From assembly GCA_022510865.1 (NCBI GenBank), contig JAFLSQ010000011.1, forward strand, positions 1 through 59,216: a stretch of 59,216 nt of DNA. The letters are read 5' to 3'. Origin of the DNA: Treponema sp. GTDB lineage: Bacteria > Spirochaetota > Spirochaetia > Treponematales > Treponemataceae. Positions 25,153 to 34,649 of this stretch are shown here, piece by piece. The translations under genes were made by a program, and so were the position numbers. The notes below the pieces were generated by a model. That model was not told the origin of the DNA. It did not search any database and saw only the letters and a program-made list of their open reading frames with translations. Each line of letters begins with the position of its first letter. Position 1 is the first letter of the stretch.

Positions 25153-26529
25153 TCAGACTTCCTCCAGCTCCTCTGGCTCGCCAATCTCCTCGGTGATGAT
25201 TCCGAAGTGGTGGACAGAGGTGCGGTCGATTATGTACTCGTTGTATTTTGCGAGGACGTTGCTGAAATCCGCGCTTAGGATGCTTTGCAGAACCGGAAGC
25301 TCGCGCTGAATCTCATCAAAGTCGGCAATTATAATTTCTGTAAGGTCTGCGTCAATCTCGCCGCTCTCGGTCATCGCCATCATAATCTCAACAACCTGCT
25401 CTTTTGAGAATTTGCCCTTGTAACTTCTGCTGTCGCAGAGCGCGCTGGTTATGTCCGCAATCGTAAGGATTCTCTGGGCAAGCGTCAGCTCTTCGCCGGG
25501 AAGCCTGCGCGGATAGCCCTGACCGTTCAGTTTCTCATGATGACGAAAGACGTTCTCCAGAATCTCATCGGGAACAAGTCCGCTCAGAATTTTTTTTGAG
25601 TGATTGACGTGGTAGCGCATGATTCCCATGTCCTCTGGCGAAAGCCTGCCTGGATATTCCAGAATTTTCTGCGGAGTCGCAATTTTTCCGATGTCGTGCA
25701 GGACTGCGCTTATGAAAAGTTTTGATAATTCCTGCGAATCAAAACCTTTGCGCATTCCAAGTGAGACCGCATAGCATGATGTGTTCACGGAATGGCTCAT
25801 TGTGACCGTGCTTTTAAAATCAAGCAGGTAAATCAGAAGTTTTGCGAGCGTTTTGTTCTCTTCATCAGAAAAGTGCATGGAATTCACAAAATCGTAAAGC
25901 TCCTCGCGAAAATCCTCAGTGCGGATTGCGTTCTCAAGCGATTGGTCAGCGTTCACCTGCGCGAAAATTTCCATATAAACTGGAGACATCATTCCCGGCG
26001 CAATCTCATCCAGATTGGCGGGCAGGGGCTTGCCGGGAAATCGGCTTATAAAATCGCTGATGTGCGCGCATAAATTTATGATTGATTTATACCGCTCCTG
26101 ATAAATAAAACGCGCCATTTCCGGATTGTATGCCTGGGTGAAGCTTTCCAGAGCCAGCGCGTCCCGGTGAATCGGGGTCATAAACTCAAGGTAATAGCAT
26201 CCGAACCTGTATTTGCTCTCAACTTCCGGCGTGTTGGAGAAATAATCTATTTTGCTGCTGAACGGCTTGTAATCAAAAAAAATGTCCTCGCGGAAAAATC
26301 CCAGAGTGTGAAAAAGCGACAGAAAGACGATGTTGCGCAGGCTGTTCTCTTTTTTGAGGGCGCAGTGCGGGGAAAGTTTCATCACAAGATAGGATGTGCG
26401 CTCTGTGTGGCGCACAATCTCCTTGTTGATGTAAGACAGCAGACGTTCCGCAATTCTTATAAGCGCTCCGGATGACAGGACTGAATGCAGCTGCGAACCA
26501 ATATTGCCCATGTTTATCTTGCCGCTCAT
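25153..26529 (-). CDS. HD-GYP domain phosphohydrolase with degenerate N-terminal HD domain
   Basis: HD-GYP proteins hydrolyse cyclic di-GMP (or related dinucleotides). The C-terminal domain carries VLHDIGK (about 272-278) and the metal/GYP segment FRHHEKLNGQGYPRRLPGEELTLAQRILTIADITSAL, both intact. The N-terminal 100 residues resemble a decayed HD domain (EIVRHTERTSYLVMKLS, then LFHTLGF where HDIG would be). No membrane segment or receiver is visible, so it is cytoplasmic. It lies 9 bases after era and is likely co-transcribed. Activity looks intact by motif. Confidence 0.85.
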   Translation of the reverse strand: MSGKINMGNIGSQLHSVLSSGALIRIAERLLSYINKEIVRHTERTSYLVMKLSPHCALKKENSLRNIVFLSLFHTLGFFREDIFFDYKPFSSKIDYFSNTPEVESKYRFGCYYLEFMTPIHRDALALESFTQAYNPEMARFIYQERYKSIINLCAHISDFISRFPGKPLPANLDEIAPGMMSPVYMEIFAQVNADQSLENAIRTEDFREELYDFVNSMHFSDEENKTLAKLLIYLLDFKSTVTMSHSVNTSCYAVSLGMRKGFDSQELSKLFISAVLHDIGKIATPQKILEYPGRLSPEDMGIMRYHVNHSKKILSGLVPDEILENVFRHHEKLNGQGYPRRLPGEELTLAQRILTIADITSALCDSRSYKGKFSKEQVVEIMMAMTESGEIDADLTEIIIADFDEIQRELPVLQSILSADFSNVLAKYNEYIIDRTSVHHFGIITEEIGEPEELEEV

Positions 26530-26538
26530 CCCGCACGT

Positions 26539-27426
26539 TCACTCCGGAATCAGCCGGCGCAGAGTAAAATCCCGCTGCCGCCAGTTTTTATCAACCCGAA
26601 CCTGCAAATCAAGGTCGATTTTCTGCATATAAATCTCATTCAGTTTCTGCATCGCAGACAATCTTATCTCTTTGATTTTTGACGCGCCCTTTCCAATCAC
26701 AATTCCTTTTTGACTTTCGCGCTCAACATACAAAAACGCGCGAATCCACAGTTTTTTGCCTTCGTTCCGGTGCTCAATATCGGCAACATCAACGTAAACC
26801 GCGTGCGGAATCTCTTCCTCCAGCCGGTTGATTGCCTCCCCGCGGATTATCTCGCACACCCGGAATTTCAAATCCTGGTCGGTGTACATCTCGTCGCCGT
26901 ACATCGGCTCACCTTCCGGCGAGATGGCGTACAGTCCTTTAAGCACCTCGTTGATGCCCTCGTCGTTCTGCGCGGAGATTTCAAAAATCCGTTCCTGGGG
27001 AATTTCTGGCAGGTTAATCGCAAGAAAATCCCTGATTTCCTGCTTGCGGTTGTTCCTGAGGTCAATTTTGTTGATAGCAACGACCGTTTTTTCCTGCAAA
27101 CTTCTCAGCAGATTCGCGGTCTGCTCCTCTTCCGCGCCGACTGCCCGCGTTGAGTCTATGATGTAAAGAACGCAGTCAATTCCATCAAGCTGGTTTTCTG
27201 TCACGCTGCGCAGACGCAGGTTCATTTTTTTTTCTGAGTCGTGATAGCCCGGCGTGTCGATGAACACAAGCTGTCCGAGCGATGTGTTCACAATTCCGCG
27301 GATTGCGTTCCTTGTGGTCTGCGGCGTTGCGGACACAATGCTCACCGACTCCTGACACGCGGTATTCAAAAAAGTGGATTTTCCTACTGACGGCCGTCCT
27401 ATAATCGCGACTAAAGCGGTTTTCAT
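26539..27426 (-). CDS. era: GTPase Era
   Basis: Era binds the 3' end of 16S rRNA and assists small-subunit assembly. G1 GRPSVGKST (about 10-18), G3 DTPGYHDSEKK, and G4 INKIDL are all present. The C-terminal KH domain has SQKGIVIGKGASKIKEIRLSAMQKL. The 295-residue length is normal. Its promoter has TATAAT 7 bases before the ATG and is divergent from glgX across a 75-bp spacer. Confidence 0.96.
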   Translation of the reverse strand: MKTALVAIIGRPSVGKSTFLNTACQESVSIVSATPQTTRNAIRGIVNTSLGQLVFIDTPGYHDSEKKMNLRLRSVTENQLDGIDCVLYIIDSTRAVGAEEEQTANLLRSLQEKTVVAINKIDLRNNRKQEIRDFLAINLPEIPQERIFEISAQNDEGINEVLKGLYAISPEGEPMYGDEMYTDQDLKFRVCEIIRGEAINRLEEEIPHAVYVDVADIEHRNEGKKLWIRAFLYVERESQKGIVIGKGASKIKEIRLSAMQKLNEIYMQKIDLDLQVRVDKNWRQRDFTLRRLIPE

Positions 27427-27433
27427 CCATAAG

Positions 27434-27462
27434 ATTATATCACCTCATCTGTCATCTTTCTA
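27434..27462 (-). promoter_or_regulatory. Leaderless-type promoter of era
   Basis: -10 TATAAT (27434-27439) lies 7 bases from the ATG at 27426, with a weak TAGAAA -35 17 bases upstream. There is no Shine-Dalgarno. Confidence 0.5.
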
Positions 27463-27483
27463 GTGGATTTTCCCTGCCAATTA

Positions 27484-27492
27484 TGCTAAAAT
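27484..27492 (+). promoter_or_regulatory. Extended -10 element of glgX, very short leader
   Basis: TGCTAAAAT is an extended -10 ending 9 bases before the ATG at 27502. It predicts a leader of about 3 bases and no Shine-Dalgarno. Confidence 0.45.
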
Positions 27493-27501
27493 GCAAGAAA
27501 T

Positions 27502-29631
27502 ATGACAGAATTAAATGTTCAAAATGGTTCGCCGCTTGGATTTGGTGCCGTGATTACTCCAAAAGGCGTGAATTTTTCAATATACAGCAGAGATGCCACA
27601 CGAGTTCAGCTGATTCTTTTTGACTCTGAGTTTGATGATAAGCCTGCCTCCGTGATTGAGCTTGACCCTGCGCTGAACAAAACTGGCGATGTCTGGCATA
27701 TTCTTGTCTGCGGGCTTGGCGCGGGCGCGCTTTATCTTTACAAAATGGACGGTCCTTACGACCCTCCGCGTGGACTGCGCTTTAACTTTCACAAATATCT
27801 TTTTGACCCGTATGCAAAGGCGTTCACGAACGGCTCTGTTTTCCGCGCGTACAACAATCTTCATAAAACAGGATTCTCTGCGAACAAAGGCGGGGAAATC
27901 CTTGATTTGTCTGATTTTCCCAAATGCGTTGTAGTTGATGACGATGACTTTGACTGGGAGGGCGACCGTCCGCTGAATCGTCCGCTTGGCGAGACTGTGA
28001 TTTATGAGACGCATCTAAAAGGCTTCACGGCGTCAGAGACTTCGGGCGTGCACAAGGAGATTGCCGGAACTTACAAAGGTTTTGCCCAGAAAATCGATTA
28101 TCTGAAAAACCTTGGCGTTACGGCGGTGGAATTTCTTCCCGTTTTTGAATTTGATGAGAATGAGAACGGGAATTCCAATCCGCGGACTGGCGGCCGGCTG
28201 GTGAATTACTGGGGCTACAGCACAATCGGATTTTTTGCGCCCAAGACTAATTATGCGGCGAACCGTGCGCCAGGCGGAGCAGTCCGCGAATTCAAGCAGC
28301 TTGTCAAAGAGCTGCACAAAGCCGGAATCGAGGTGATTCTGGACGTGGTTTACAATCACACGGCAGAAGGCAACGAGCGCGGCTATACTTTTGAATTCCG
28401 TGGAATTCAGAACGATGTGTATTATTCGCTTCCGCTGAACGAAAAAGAATATTACATGAATTTCAGCGGATGCGGGAACAGCATGAACTGCAATCACCCG
28501 GTGACTTACGGCTTCATTTTGGACAGCCTGCGCTACTGGGTCACGCAGATGCACGTGGACGGCTTCCGCTTTGACCTTGCCTCAATATTGACGCGCGGCA
28601 CGAACGGCGCGATTCCGTCTGTGCCCCAGCTCACTTACGCAATAAGCGTGGACCCGGTGCTCTCAAAAACAAAACTGATTGCCGAGCCATGGGACTGCGC
28701 GGGACTTTATCAGCTAGGCGGATTTCCCGCCGGTCCTGAGAACCGCTGGAGCGAGTGGAACGGACGCTACCGCGATGATTTGCGCCGTTTTTTCCGTGGC
28801 GATGACAAGGTGACTGCCGCGGCCGCAACCCGCCTGTGCGGAAGCTCAGACTGCTACAATCACGATGGGCGCAGCCCGCTTGCCTCCGTGAATTTCATAA
28901 CCGCGCACGATGGCTTCACCTTGAACGACCTTGTGAGCTACAACTACAAGCACAATGAGGAGAACGGCGAGGAAAATCGGGATGGAAGCGATGATAATCT
29001 GAGCTATAATCACGGATTTGAGGGCGAGTGCACGAATCCGAAAATCGAGGCAATCCGCCTCAAAAAAATCAAGAATTTCCTGCTTTTTCTGATGGTATCG
29101 CAGGGCGTTCCGATGCTTCTTGGCGGGGACGAGATGCGCCGTACTCAGATTGGCAACAACAATGCATATTGTCAGGACAATGAGATTGCGTGGTACAACT
29201 GGAATCTTGCGAAAAAGAACGCCGGGCTAGTCCGCTTTACTTCTAAACTGATTCAGATGCGCCTTGAGCATCAGATTTTCCGCCGTGTCTCGTTTTTCCG
29301 CGAGACTTACGACAAGGGTGCAATTCCCGAGGTTTCATGGTATGATATGAACGCGAAAGTTCCGGACTGGGAGAAAGCCGGGAAATTCCTTGCGCTGCGT
29401 CTGAACGGTCTTGAGCAGGACAACGATTTTTACATCGCCACGAACATGGACATTTATGATGTGACAATCTCACTTCCGGCTTTGATGGGGAACAAGAGCT
29501 GGTATCGCGTCGCAGATACTTCTTATGATTCTCCCGAAGATATATTAGAGAGTGGAAAAGAAGAAGCCCTGCCTGATCAGCTGCGCTATGTGCTGATTTC
29601 CGGCAGTTCGGTGATTCTTATGAGCAAATAA
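27502..29631 (+). CDS. glgX: Glycogen debranching enzyme, GH13
   Basis: GlgX hydrolyses alpha-1,6 branches of limit dextrins left by phosphorylase. It has an N-terminal CBM48 domain (GSPLGFGAVITPKGVNFSIYSRDATRVQL) and the GH13 barrel with DVVYNHTAEGNERG, the nucleophile DGFRFDLASIL, the acid/base LIAEPWDCAG and FITAHDGFTLNDLVSYN. The length of 709 fits isoamylase/GlgX. It lies 20 bases upstream of glgP, so the pair forms a glycogen-breakdown operon. No synthesis genes are in view. Confidence 0.95.
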   Translation: MTELNVQNGSPLGFGAVITPKGVNFSIYSRDATRVQLILFDSEFDDKPASVIELDPALNKTGDVWHILVCGLGAGALYLYKMDGPYDPPRGLRFNFHKYLFDPYAKAFTNGSVFRAYNNLHKTGFSANKGGEILDLSDFPKCVVVDDDDFDWEGDRPLNRPLGETVIYETHLKGFTASETSGVHKEIAGTYKGFAQKIDYLKNLGVTAVEFLPVFEFDENENGNSNPRTGGRLVNYWGYSTIGFFAPKTNYAANRAPGGAVREFKQLVKELHKAGIEVILDVVYNHTAEGNERGYTFEFRGIQNDVYYSLPLNEKEYYMNFSGCGNSMNCNHPVTYGFILDSLRYWVTQMHVDGFRFDLASILTRGTNGAIPSVPQLTYAISVDPVLSKTKLIAEPWDCAGLYQLGGFPAGPENRWSEWNGRYRDDLRRFFRGDDKVTAAAATRLCGSSDCYNHDGRSPLASVNFITAHDGFTLNDLVSYNYKHNEENGEENRDGSDDNLSYNHGFEGECTNPKIEAIRLKKIKNFLLFLMVSQGVPMLLGGDEMRRTQIGNNNAYCQDNEIAWYNWNLAKKNAGLVRFTSKLIQMRLEHQIFRRVSFFRETYDKGAIPEVSWYDMNAKVPDWEKAGKFLALRLNGLEQDNDFYIATNMDIYDVTISLPALMGNKSWYRVADTSYDSPEDILESGKEEALPDQLRYVLISGSSVILMSK

Positions 29632-29651
29632 AACAAGAAGAGGTTTATTGT

Positions 29652-32105
29652 ATGGAATTCGACAAGGAACAATTTAAGGCAAACCTTTCCGCACGATTGC
29701 GCCGCCAGTACGGAAAGGACATCTCGCAGGCAAACAAGCATGACCTGTTCGATGCGGTCTCTGCATCCGCTTTTGAGCTGATTATGCCCAACTGGATGGC
29801 TACCCGCGCGGAGTACGACAAAAAGCCCGTCAAACAGCTGTACTATCTTTCTGCGGAATTTCTGATGGGACGCGCGCTCAGCAACAATCTGATTAACGCG
29901 GGAATCAAAGACGCGGTTAAGGAAGTCCTCAAAGACATGAACGTTGATTTTGATATGATTGAGGATGAGGAGCCTGACGCAGGACTTGGAAACGGCGGTC
30001 TTGGCCGTCTTGCCGCCTGTTTTCTGGACTCGCTTGCGACGCTGGATTATCCGGGGCACGGCTATGGAATCCGCTATGAGTACGGAATGTTCGAGCAGAG
30101 GATTGAGGACGGCTATCAGGTTGAGTATCCGGATAACTGGCTTGCCCACCGCGACCCATGGGAAATCAAACGCAGCGACCTTGCTGTTACTGTAAGATTC
30201 GGCGGGAACATCGCTTATGGGAAAACTCCGGACGGGCAGCCGCGCTTTTACTTGGAGAACGCCGAGGAAGTCACCGCGATTCCGTTTGATATGCCGATAA
30301 TCGGTTACGACACAAAAACTGTGAACACACTGCGCTTGTGGCAGGCATCGTCTCCCAACGGATTTGACCTCCAGCTTTTCAATAATATGGATTACAACCG
30401 GGCGGTTGAGCGACAGAACAGCGCTGAGAATATCAGCCGTGTTCTTTACCCGAATGACAACGGCCCGAGCGGAAAGGCCTTGCGCCTCAAACAGCAGTAT
30501 TTTTTCAGCTCTGCGTCTTTGCAGGATTTGGTGCGCCATTACGTGGGGGATCACGGAACTGATTTCAGCAAGTTCGCGGATTTGCACGTGATTCAGCTGA
30601 ATGACACGCACCCGGTTGTGGCAATCCCCGAGCTTATGCGCATTCTTCTTGATGAGTACAACATCGGGTGGGATGAGGCGTGGGATGTCGTGACTCACAC
30701 CTTCGCGTACACAAATCACACGATTCTGGCGGAGGCTCTGGAAAAATGGCCAATCTCGATTTTCCAGGGACTGCTCCCGCGCATTTATCAGATTGTTGAG
30801 GAGATAAACCGCCGTCTGGTAATCGAGCTGAGGCAGAAATTCCCCAACGATTATTACAAGCACGAGCACATGGCGATTATCCACAACAACATGGTTTACA
30901 TGGCGTGGATGGCGATTCACGCGTGTTTCAGCGTGAACGGAGTTGCCGCGCTGCACACAGAGCTTCTGAAAACTTCTGAGCTTAAGGACTGGTACGCGCT
31001 TTATCCGCATAAATTCAACAATAAGACAAACGGAATTACCCAGCGGCGATGGCTTTTGAACGCCAACCCCGCGCTCGCAAAGTTCATCACAGACAGAATC
31101 GGGCACGGATGGGAGAAGGATTTGGCCAAGCTCAAAGGGCTGGAAAAATTTGTTGATGATGATGCGTCAATCAACGAGCTTATCAGAATCAAGACGGAGA
31201 ACAAGCAGGCTCTGGCAGATTATCTTAAGCACACCCAGAATGAATTCCTTGACCCGGACAGCATTTTTGACGTGCAGGTTAAGCGTCTCCACGAGTACAA
31301 GAGGCAGCTTCTGAACATCCTGCACATAATGTACATTTACAACAAGCTTGTGGAAGACCCCACATACAATCCGCCTGCAAGGACTTTCATTTTTGGCGCA
31401 AAATCCGCTTCAGGCTACCGCCGAGCAAAATCAATCATCAAACTGATTAATACCGTCGCAGACAGAATCAACAATGACCGCAGAGTGCGTGGAAAAATCC
31501 GCGTGGTTTTTGTGGAGAATTACCGCGTCTCTGTCGCAGAGAAGATTTTCCCGGCGGCGGATGTGTCAGAGCAGATTTCTACGGCAGGACTTGAGGCTTC
31601 CGGAACTTCCAACATGAAATTCATGCTCAACGGCGCGCTCACTCTGGGCACGATGGACGGCGCGAACATCGAGATTTTTGAGGAGGCGGGCAAAGAGAAC
31701 GGATTTGTTTTCGGGCTTCTTACCGAGGAAATCAAGAAGATGGAGGAGGAGCATTCCTACAATCCGCAGGAGTATCTGGACTGCAATCCCGCGCTCGCAA
31801 AAGTTGTGGAGCAGCTTGTGGACGGAACTTACGACCCCACGCATCAGCTTTTCAAGGAGCTGCATGACTCCCTGATTTACGGCGTTGAAGGTCAGCGGCC
31901 GGATGTTTATTACGTCCTCGCGGATTTTGACTCTTACTGCAAGGTGCGCGAGAGCATCGCGGTTGCTTACGGCGACAAGAAAAAGTGGGCGAAGATGGCT
32001 CTGCGCAACATTGCCAACGCAGGCAAGTTCAGCTCAGACCGCACGATTGAGGATTACGTCCGCGACATCTGGCATCTTAGAAAAGTTGAGGTCAATGTGA
32101 AATAA
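29652..32105 (+). CDS. glgP: Glycogen/alpha-glucan phosphorylase
   Basis: A GT35 enzyme that releases glucose 1-phosphate from the ends of alpha-1,4-glucans using pyridoxal phosphate. The N-terminal PVKQLYYLSAEFLMGR, the GLGNGGLGRLAACFLDS glycine-rich block, LKKQYFF-like LRLKQQYFFSSASLQD and the PLP site EASGTSNMKFMLNGALTLGTMDG (about residues 645-668) are all intact. At 817 residues it has the standard length. An AAGAGG Shine-Dalgarno sits before the ATG. A strong terminator follows 19 bases after the stop. Confidence 0.97.
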   Translation: MEFDKEQFKANLSARLRRQYGKDISQANKHDLFDAVSASAFELIMPNWMATRAEYDKKPVKQLYYLSAEFLMGRALSNNLINAGIKDAVKEVLKDMNVDFDMIEDEEPDAGLGNGGLGRLAACFLDSLATLDYPGHGYGIRYEYGMFEQRIEDGYQVEYPDNWLAHRDPWEIKRSDLAVTVRFGGNIAYGKTPDGQPRFYLENAEEVTAIPFDMPIIGYDTKTVNTLRLWQASSPNGFDLQLFNNMDYNRAVERQNSAENISRVLYPNDNGPSGKALRLKQQYFFSSASLQDLVRHYVGDHGTDFSKFADLHVIQLNDTHPVVAIPELMRILLDEYNIGWDEAWDVVTHTFAYTNHTILAEALEKWPISIFQGLLPRIYQIVEEINRRLVIELRQKFPNDYYKHEHMAIIHNNMVYMAWMAIHACFSVNGVAALHTELLKTSELKDWYALYPHKFNNKTNGITQRRWLLNANPALAKFITDRIGHGWEKDLAKLKGLEKFVDDDASINELIRIKTENKQALADYLKHTQNEFLDPDSIFDVQVKRLHEYKRQLLNILHIMYIYNKLVEDPTYNPPARTFIFGAKSASGYRRAKSIIKLINTVADRINNDRRVRGKIRVVFVENYRVSVAEKIFPAADVSEQISTAGLEASGTSNMKFMLNGALTLGTMDGANIEIFEEAGKENGFVFGLLTEEIKKMEEEHSYNPQEYLDCNPALAKVVEQLVDGTYDPTHQLFKELHDSLIYGVEGQRPDVYYVLADFDSYCKVRESIAVAYGDKKKWAKMALRNIANAGKFSSDRTIEDYVRDIWHLRKVEVNVK

Positions 32106-32124
32106 TCACGCATGATTTTAATGC

Positions 32125-32154
32125 TGCCGAACCGCAAGGTTCGGCATTTTTTTT
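32125..32154 (+). terminator. Intrinsic terminator of glgXP
   Basis: Perfect 9-bp stem TGCCGAACC/GGTTCGGCA with a GCAA tetraloop, followed by eight T. Confidence 0.95.
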
Positions 32155-32193
32155 AGACCGATGATTGCCGCTTTCCCGTCAGAAAAATCGCTC

Positions 32194-32222
32194 TTGACTG
32201 CTGATTATTTTTTTTGTATACA
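32194..32222 (+). promoter_or_regulatory. Leaderless-type promoter of the DMT transporter gene
   Basis: -35 TTGACT (32194-32199), 17 bases, -10 TATACA (32217-32222), 6 bases, ATG at 32229. There is no Shine-Dalgarno. Confidence 0.75.
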
Positions 32223-32228
32223 ATCTTT

Positions 32229-33113
32229 ATGAATAAAAAGTTTGTCTCGGTCCTTGCAAGCGCGGGGCTTCTTTTTACCGCAACAATCTGGGGATTTTCG
32301 TTCGTCATCGTAAAAGACAGCCTTGATTACATCGGCGCAATGTATATGATTGCGTTCCGCTATACCATTGCCGCGGTGATTATGTCGCTGATTTTTATAA
32401 AAAAATTCCGGGCAATCAACAAAGAATACATTTTGCAGGGATGTCTCACCGGCGCGTTCCTTTTTCTTGCCTACGCCACGCAGACAATCGGCTGCAAATT
32501 CACGACCGCCGGAAAAAACGCTTTTCTCACGACAATTTATGTGATTTTAGTGCCGTTCATCGGGTGGATTTTGTACAGACGTCGCCCGGGCATTTTTGTT
32601 TTTGTTGCGGCGGTGATGTCGCTCACCGGGATCGGGCTGCTTGCGCTCGGCTCGGATGACACCGGCCTTGTCACAAAAGGCGATGTCCTCACACTGATTT
32701 GCGGCGTTTTTTTCGCGCTCCACATTGTCTACACAGAAAGGTTCAACCGCCGCGGCGGAGACCCGCTTCTGATAACCCTGCTGCAATTTGTGTTCGTGGC
32801 AGTTTTTGGCTGGATTTCCGCCCCGATTTTTGACGGCGGCTTCCCAGTTACCCAGGCGCTGTCATCCCGCGTGATGATTTCCATGTTTTATCTTGGAATT
32901 TTCAGCACGATGATTGGCTTCAGTTTGCAGAACATCGGGCTGAAGTATGTGCAGTCGTCCATCGCGTCACTTTTTCTTTCGTTCGAGTCGGTTTTCGGGA
33001 TGCTGTTCAGCACGCTCCTTTTGCACGAGCGTCTTACCACGCGGATGCTTTGCGGCTGCATTTTGATTTTTGCAGCGGTGGTTCTTTCAGAGACAACAAA
33101 AAAAGAAAACTAG
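32229..33113 (+). CDS. EamA/DMT family transporter
   Basis: An inner-membrane drug/metabolite transporter with about ten helices in two EamA repeats. The first opens with LLFTATIWGFSFVIVKDSLDYIGAMYMIAFRYTIAA and the second with GVFFALHIVYTERF. SIASLFLSFESVFGMLFSTLLLHERLT is the typical end of the second repeat. The length of 294 is normal. The start at 32229 rather than an in-frame TTG upstream is set by the promoter, since the TTG would lie inside the -10 element. The cargo (amino acid, nucleotide sugar or other) cannot be told from the sequence. It stands alone before the ABC operon. Confidence 0.88.
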   Translation: MNKKFVSVLASAGLLFTATIWGFSFVIVKDSLDYIGAMYMIAFRYTIAAVIMSLIFIKKFRAINKEYILQGCLTGAFLFLAYATQTIGCKFTTAGKNAFLTTIYVILVPFIGWILYRRRPGIFVFVAAVMSLTGIGLLALGSDDTGLVTKGDVLTLICGVFFALHIVYTERFNRRGGDPLLITLLQFVFVAVFGWISAPIFDGGFPVTQALSSRVMISMFYLGIFSTMIGFSLQNIGLKYVQSSIASLFLSFESVFGMLFSTLLLHERLTTRMLCGCILIFAAVVLSETTKKEN

Positions 33114-33132
33114 GCAAAGAAAATCAAACTGA

Positions 33133-33161
33133 TTGCATAAATATGCAAAAATCTGTAGAAT
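33133..33161 (+). promoter_or_regulatory. Promoter with ARG-box-like operator before the amino acid ABC operon
   Basis: -35 TTGCAT (33133-33138), 17 bases, -10 TAGAAT (33156-33161). The -35 is the left arm of TTGCAT-AAAT-ATGCAA (33133-33148), a 6-bp inverted repeat similar to ArgR boxes (TGAAT-N4-ATTCA type). A repressor bound there would block RNA polymerase. The regulator is inferred. Confidence 0.55.
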
Positions 33162-33194
33162 ATCGCATATTTATTTATTTTTATGGAGTTCAAA

Positions 33195-33977
33195 ATGAAA
33201 AAGAGTGTTCTGATGATTTTGGCGGCCTCGGTCGCGGTGCTCGCATCTTGCTCAAAAGAGCAGGCGGTGATTACCTCCGTCGCGGATTTGGAGGGCAAGA
33301 GAATCGGTGTGCAGAGCGGAACAACCGGCGAGCTTTATGTTCAGGAGAATGTTGCCGGCGCAAAACTTTCCTCATTCAAAAGCGGGATTGACGCTGCCCT
33401 GGATTTGAAAAACGGCTCAATTGATGCGGTTGTGCTTGATGAGCTTCCCGCCCAGCAGATTGTCTCACGCAACCCGGACTTGGAGATTGTCCGTGACCAG
33501 ATTCTTACAGACAACAAAGAGGCCTATGCAATCGCGGTGAAAAAAGGCAACGATGATTTGCTCAGGAATATTAATGCCGCAATCGCAAAGATGAAATCAA
33601 ACGGGGATTATGAGGCTCTTGTGAACGCTTTCATGCCGGCAGACGGAAACATCATCGTGCCGTCCGCGCTTGCCACAGAGGGAAGCACAAAAATCAGACT
33701 GGGAACGAACGCCGCCTTCCCGCCGTTTGAGTATGTTGACGGAACTGCAATCGTTGGTTTTGACATTTCGATGGGGCAGAGGATTGCCGTGCAGACTGGC
33801 GCGGCTCTGGAGGTCGTTGACATGGCGTTTGACAGCCTTATCCCGGCGTTGCAGTCCGGCACAATCGATTTTATTGCCGCCGGAATGTCTGTGACCGAAG
33901 AGCGCAAGAAAAATGTGGATTTCTCTGACGAGTACTTTGAGTCAGAGCAGGTCATCATCGTAAAGAAACGAAAATAA
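33195..33977 (+). CDS. Polar amino acid ABC transporter, substrate-binding lipoprotein
   Basis: A periplasmic solute-binding protein (family 3) anchored as a lipoprotein. The lipobox VLASC follows a short signal (MKKSVLMILAASVAVLA). Two halves of the SBP fold are seen, with TKIRLGTNAAFPPFEYVDG-AIVGFDISMGQRIA and the clear family end FIAAGMSVTEERKKNVDFSDEYFE. The domain order looks permuted: the TNAAFPPFEY block that normally begins the protein is at about 175. The ATG at 33195 is preceded by GGAG. It is the first gene of a three-gene importer operon. Confidence 0.85.
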   Translation: MKKSVLMILAASVAVLASCSKEQAVITSVADLEGKRIGVQSGTTGELYVQENVAGAKLSSFKSGIDAALDLKNGSIDAVVLDELPAQQIVSRNPDLEIVRDQILTDNKEAYAIAVKKGNDDLLRNINAAIAKMKSNGDYEALVNAFMPADGNIIVPSALATEGSTKIRLGTNAAFPPFEYVDGTAIVGFDISMGQRIAVQTGAALEVVDMAFDSLIPALQSGTIDFIAAGMSVTEERKKNVDFSDEYFESEQVIIVKKRK

Positions 33978-34649
33978 ATGATTCATTCGATTTATGACAC
34001 AATGATTGCGGGCCAGCGGTATCTTCTGATTCTGCATGGCCTTGGAATCACAGTGCTGATTGCAATCTGCGCCATTCTGATTGGAACGATTCTTGGCGGC
34101 ATTTTTGCCCTTATGAAAATCTCCGACAGCCGGCCGCTTAAATTCATTGCGGAATTGTACACCACAATTCTGCGCGGAATTCCGCTTGCAACCCAGCTGA
34201 TGATTTTCTACTTTGTGATTTTCGCTCCGCTTGGCCTGAACCGTCTGCTCGTCGCCATTCTTGCGTATGGATTCAATTCCGGGGCGTACTGCACAGAGAT
34301 TTTCCGTGCGGGCATTCAGGGGATTGATGTTGGGCAGACCGAGGCCGGAAGATCGCTCGGGCTTACAAAATATCAGACGCTGCGCAAAATAATTCTGCCG
34401 CAGGCGGTCAAGGCGGTGCTCCCCACTTACACAAGCGAATTCATTGTGCTCATAAAAGAGACCTCTGTCGCAAGTTTCATTGCCGTGATGGACATGACAA
34501 AAGCGGGCGATATGATTCGGAACGCCACCTACAACGCGTGGATTCCGCTCCTCACCTGCGCGGTCATTTATCTGATTCTTACCGTCGGGCTTACAAAACT
34601 CTTCGGTGCGCTTGAAAAAAGGATGGCAAGAAGTGATAGAGGTCAGTAA
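33978..34649 (+). CDS. Polar amino acid ABC transporter, permease
   Basis: A HisM/GlnP-type inner-membrane subunit of 223 residues with about five helices. It begins with [27 protein letters not shown]. The EAA loop that contacts the ATPase is visible in [31 protein letters not shown]. It starts directly after the binding-protein stop codon and its end overlaps the ATPase gene by 17 bases. Confidence 0.93.
   Translation: MIHSIYDTMIAGQRYLLILHGLGITVLIAICAILIGTILGGIFALMKISDSRPLKFIAELYTTILRGIPLATQLMIFYFVIFAPLGLNRLLVAILAYGFNSGAYCTEIFRAGIQGIDVGQTEAGRSLGLTKYQTLRKIILPQAVKAVLPTYTSEFIVLIKETSVASFIAVMDMTKAGDMIRNATYNAWIPLLTCAVIYLILTVGLTKLFGALEKRMARSDRGQ

Noticed and set aside
29586..31106. 506-codon minus-strand frame
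   Set aside because: Antisense to glgP, which has full family motifs.
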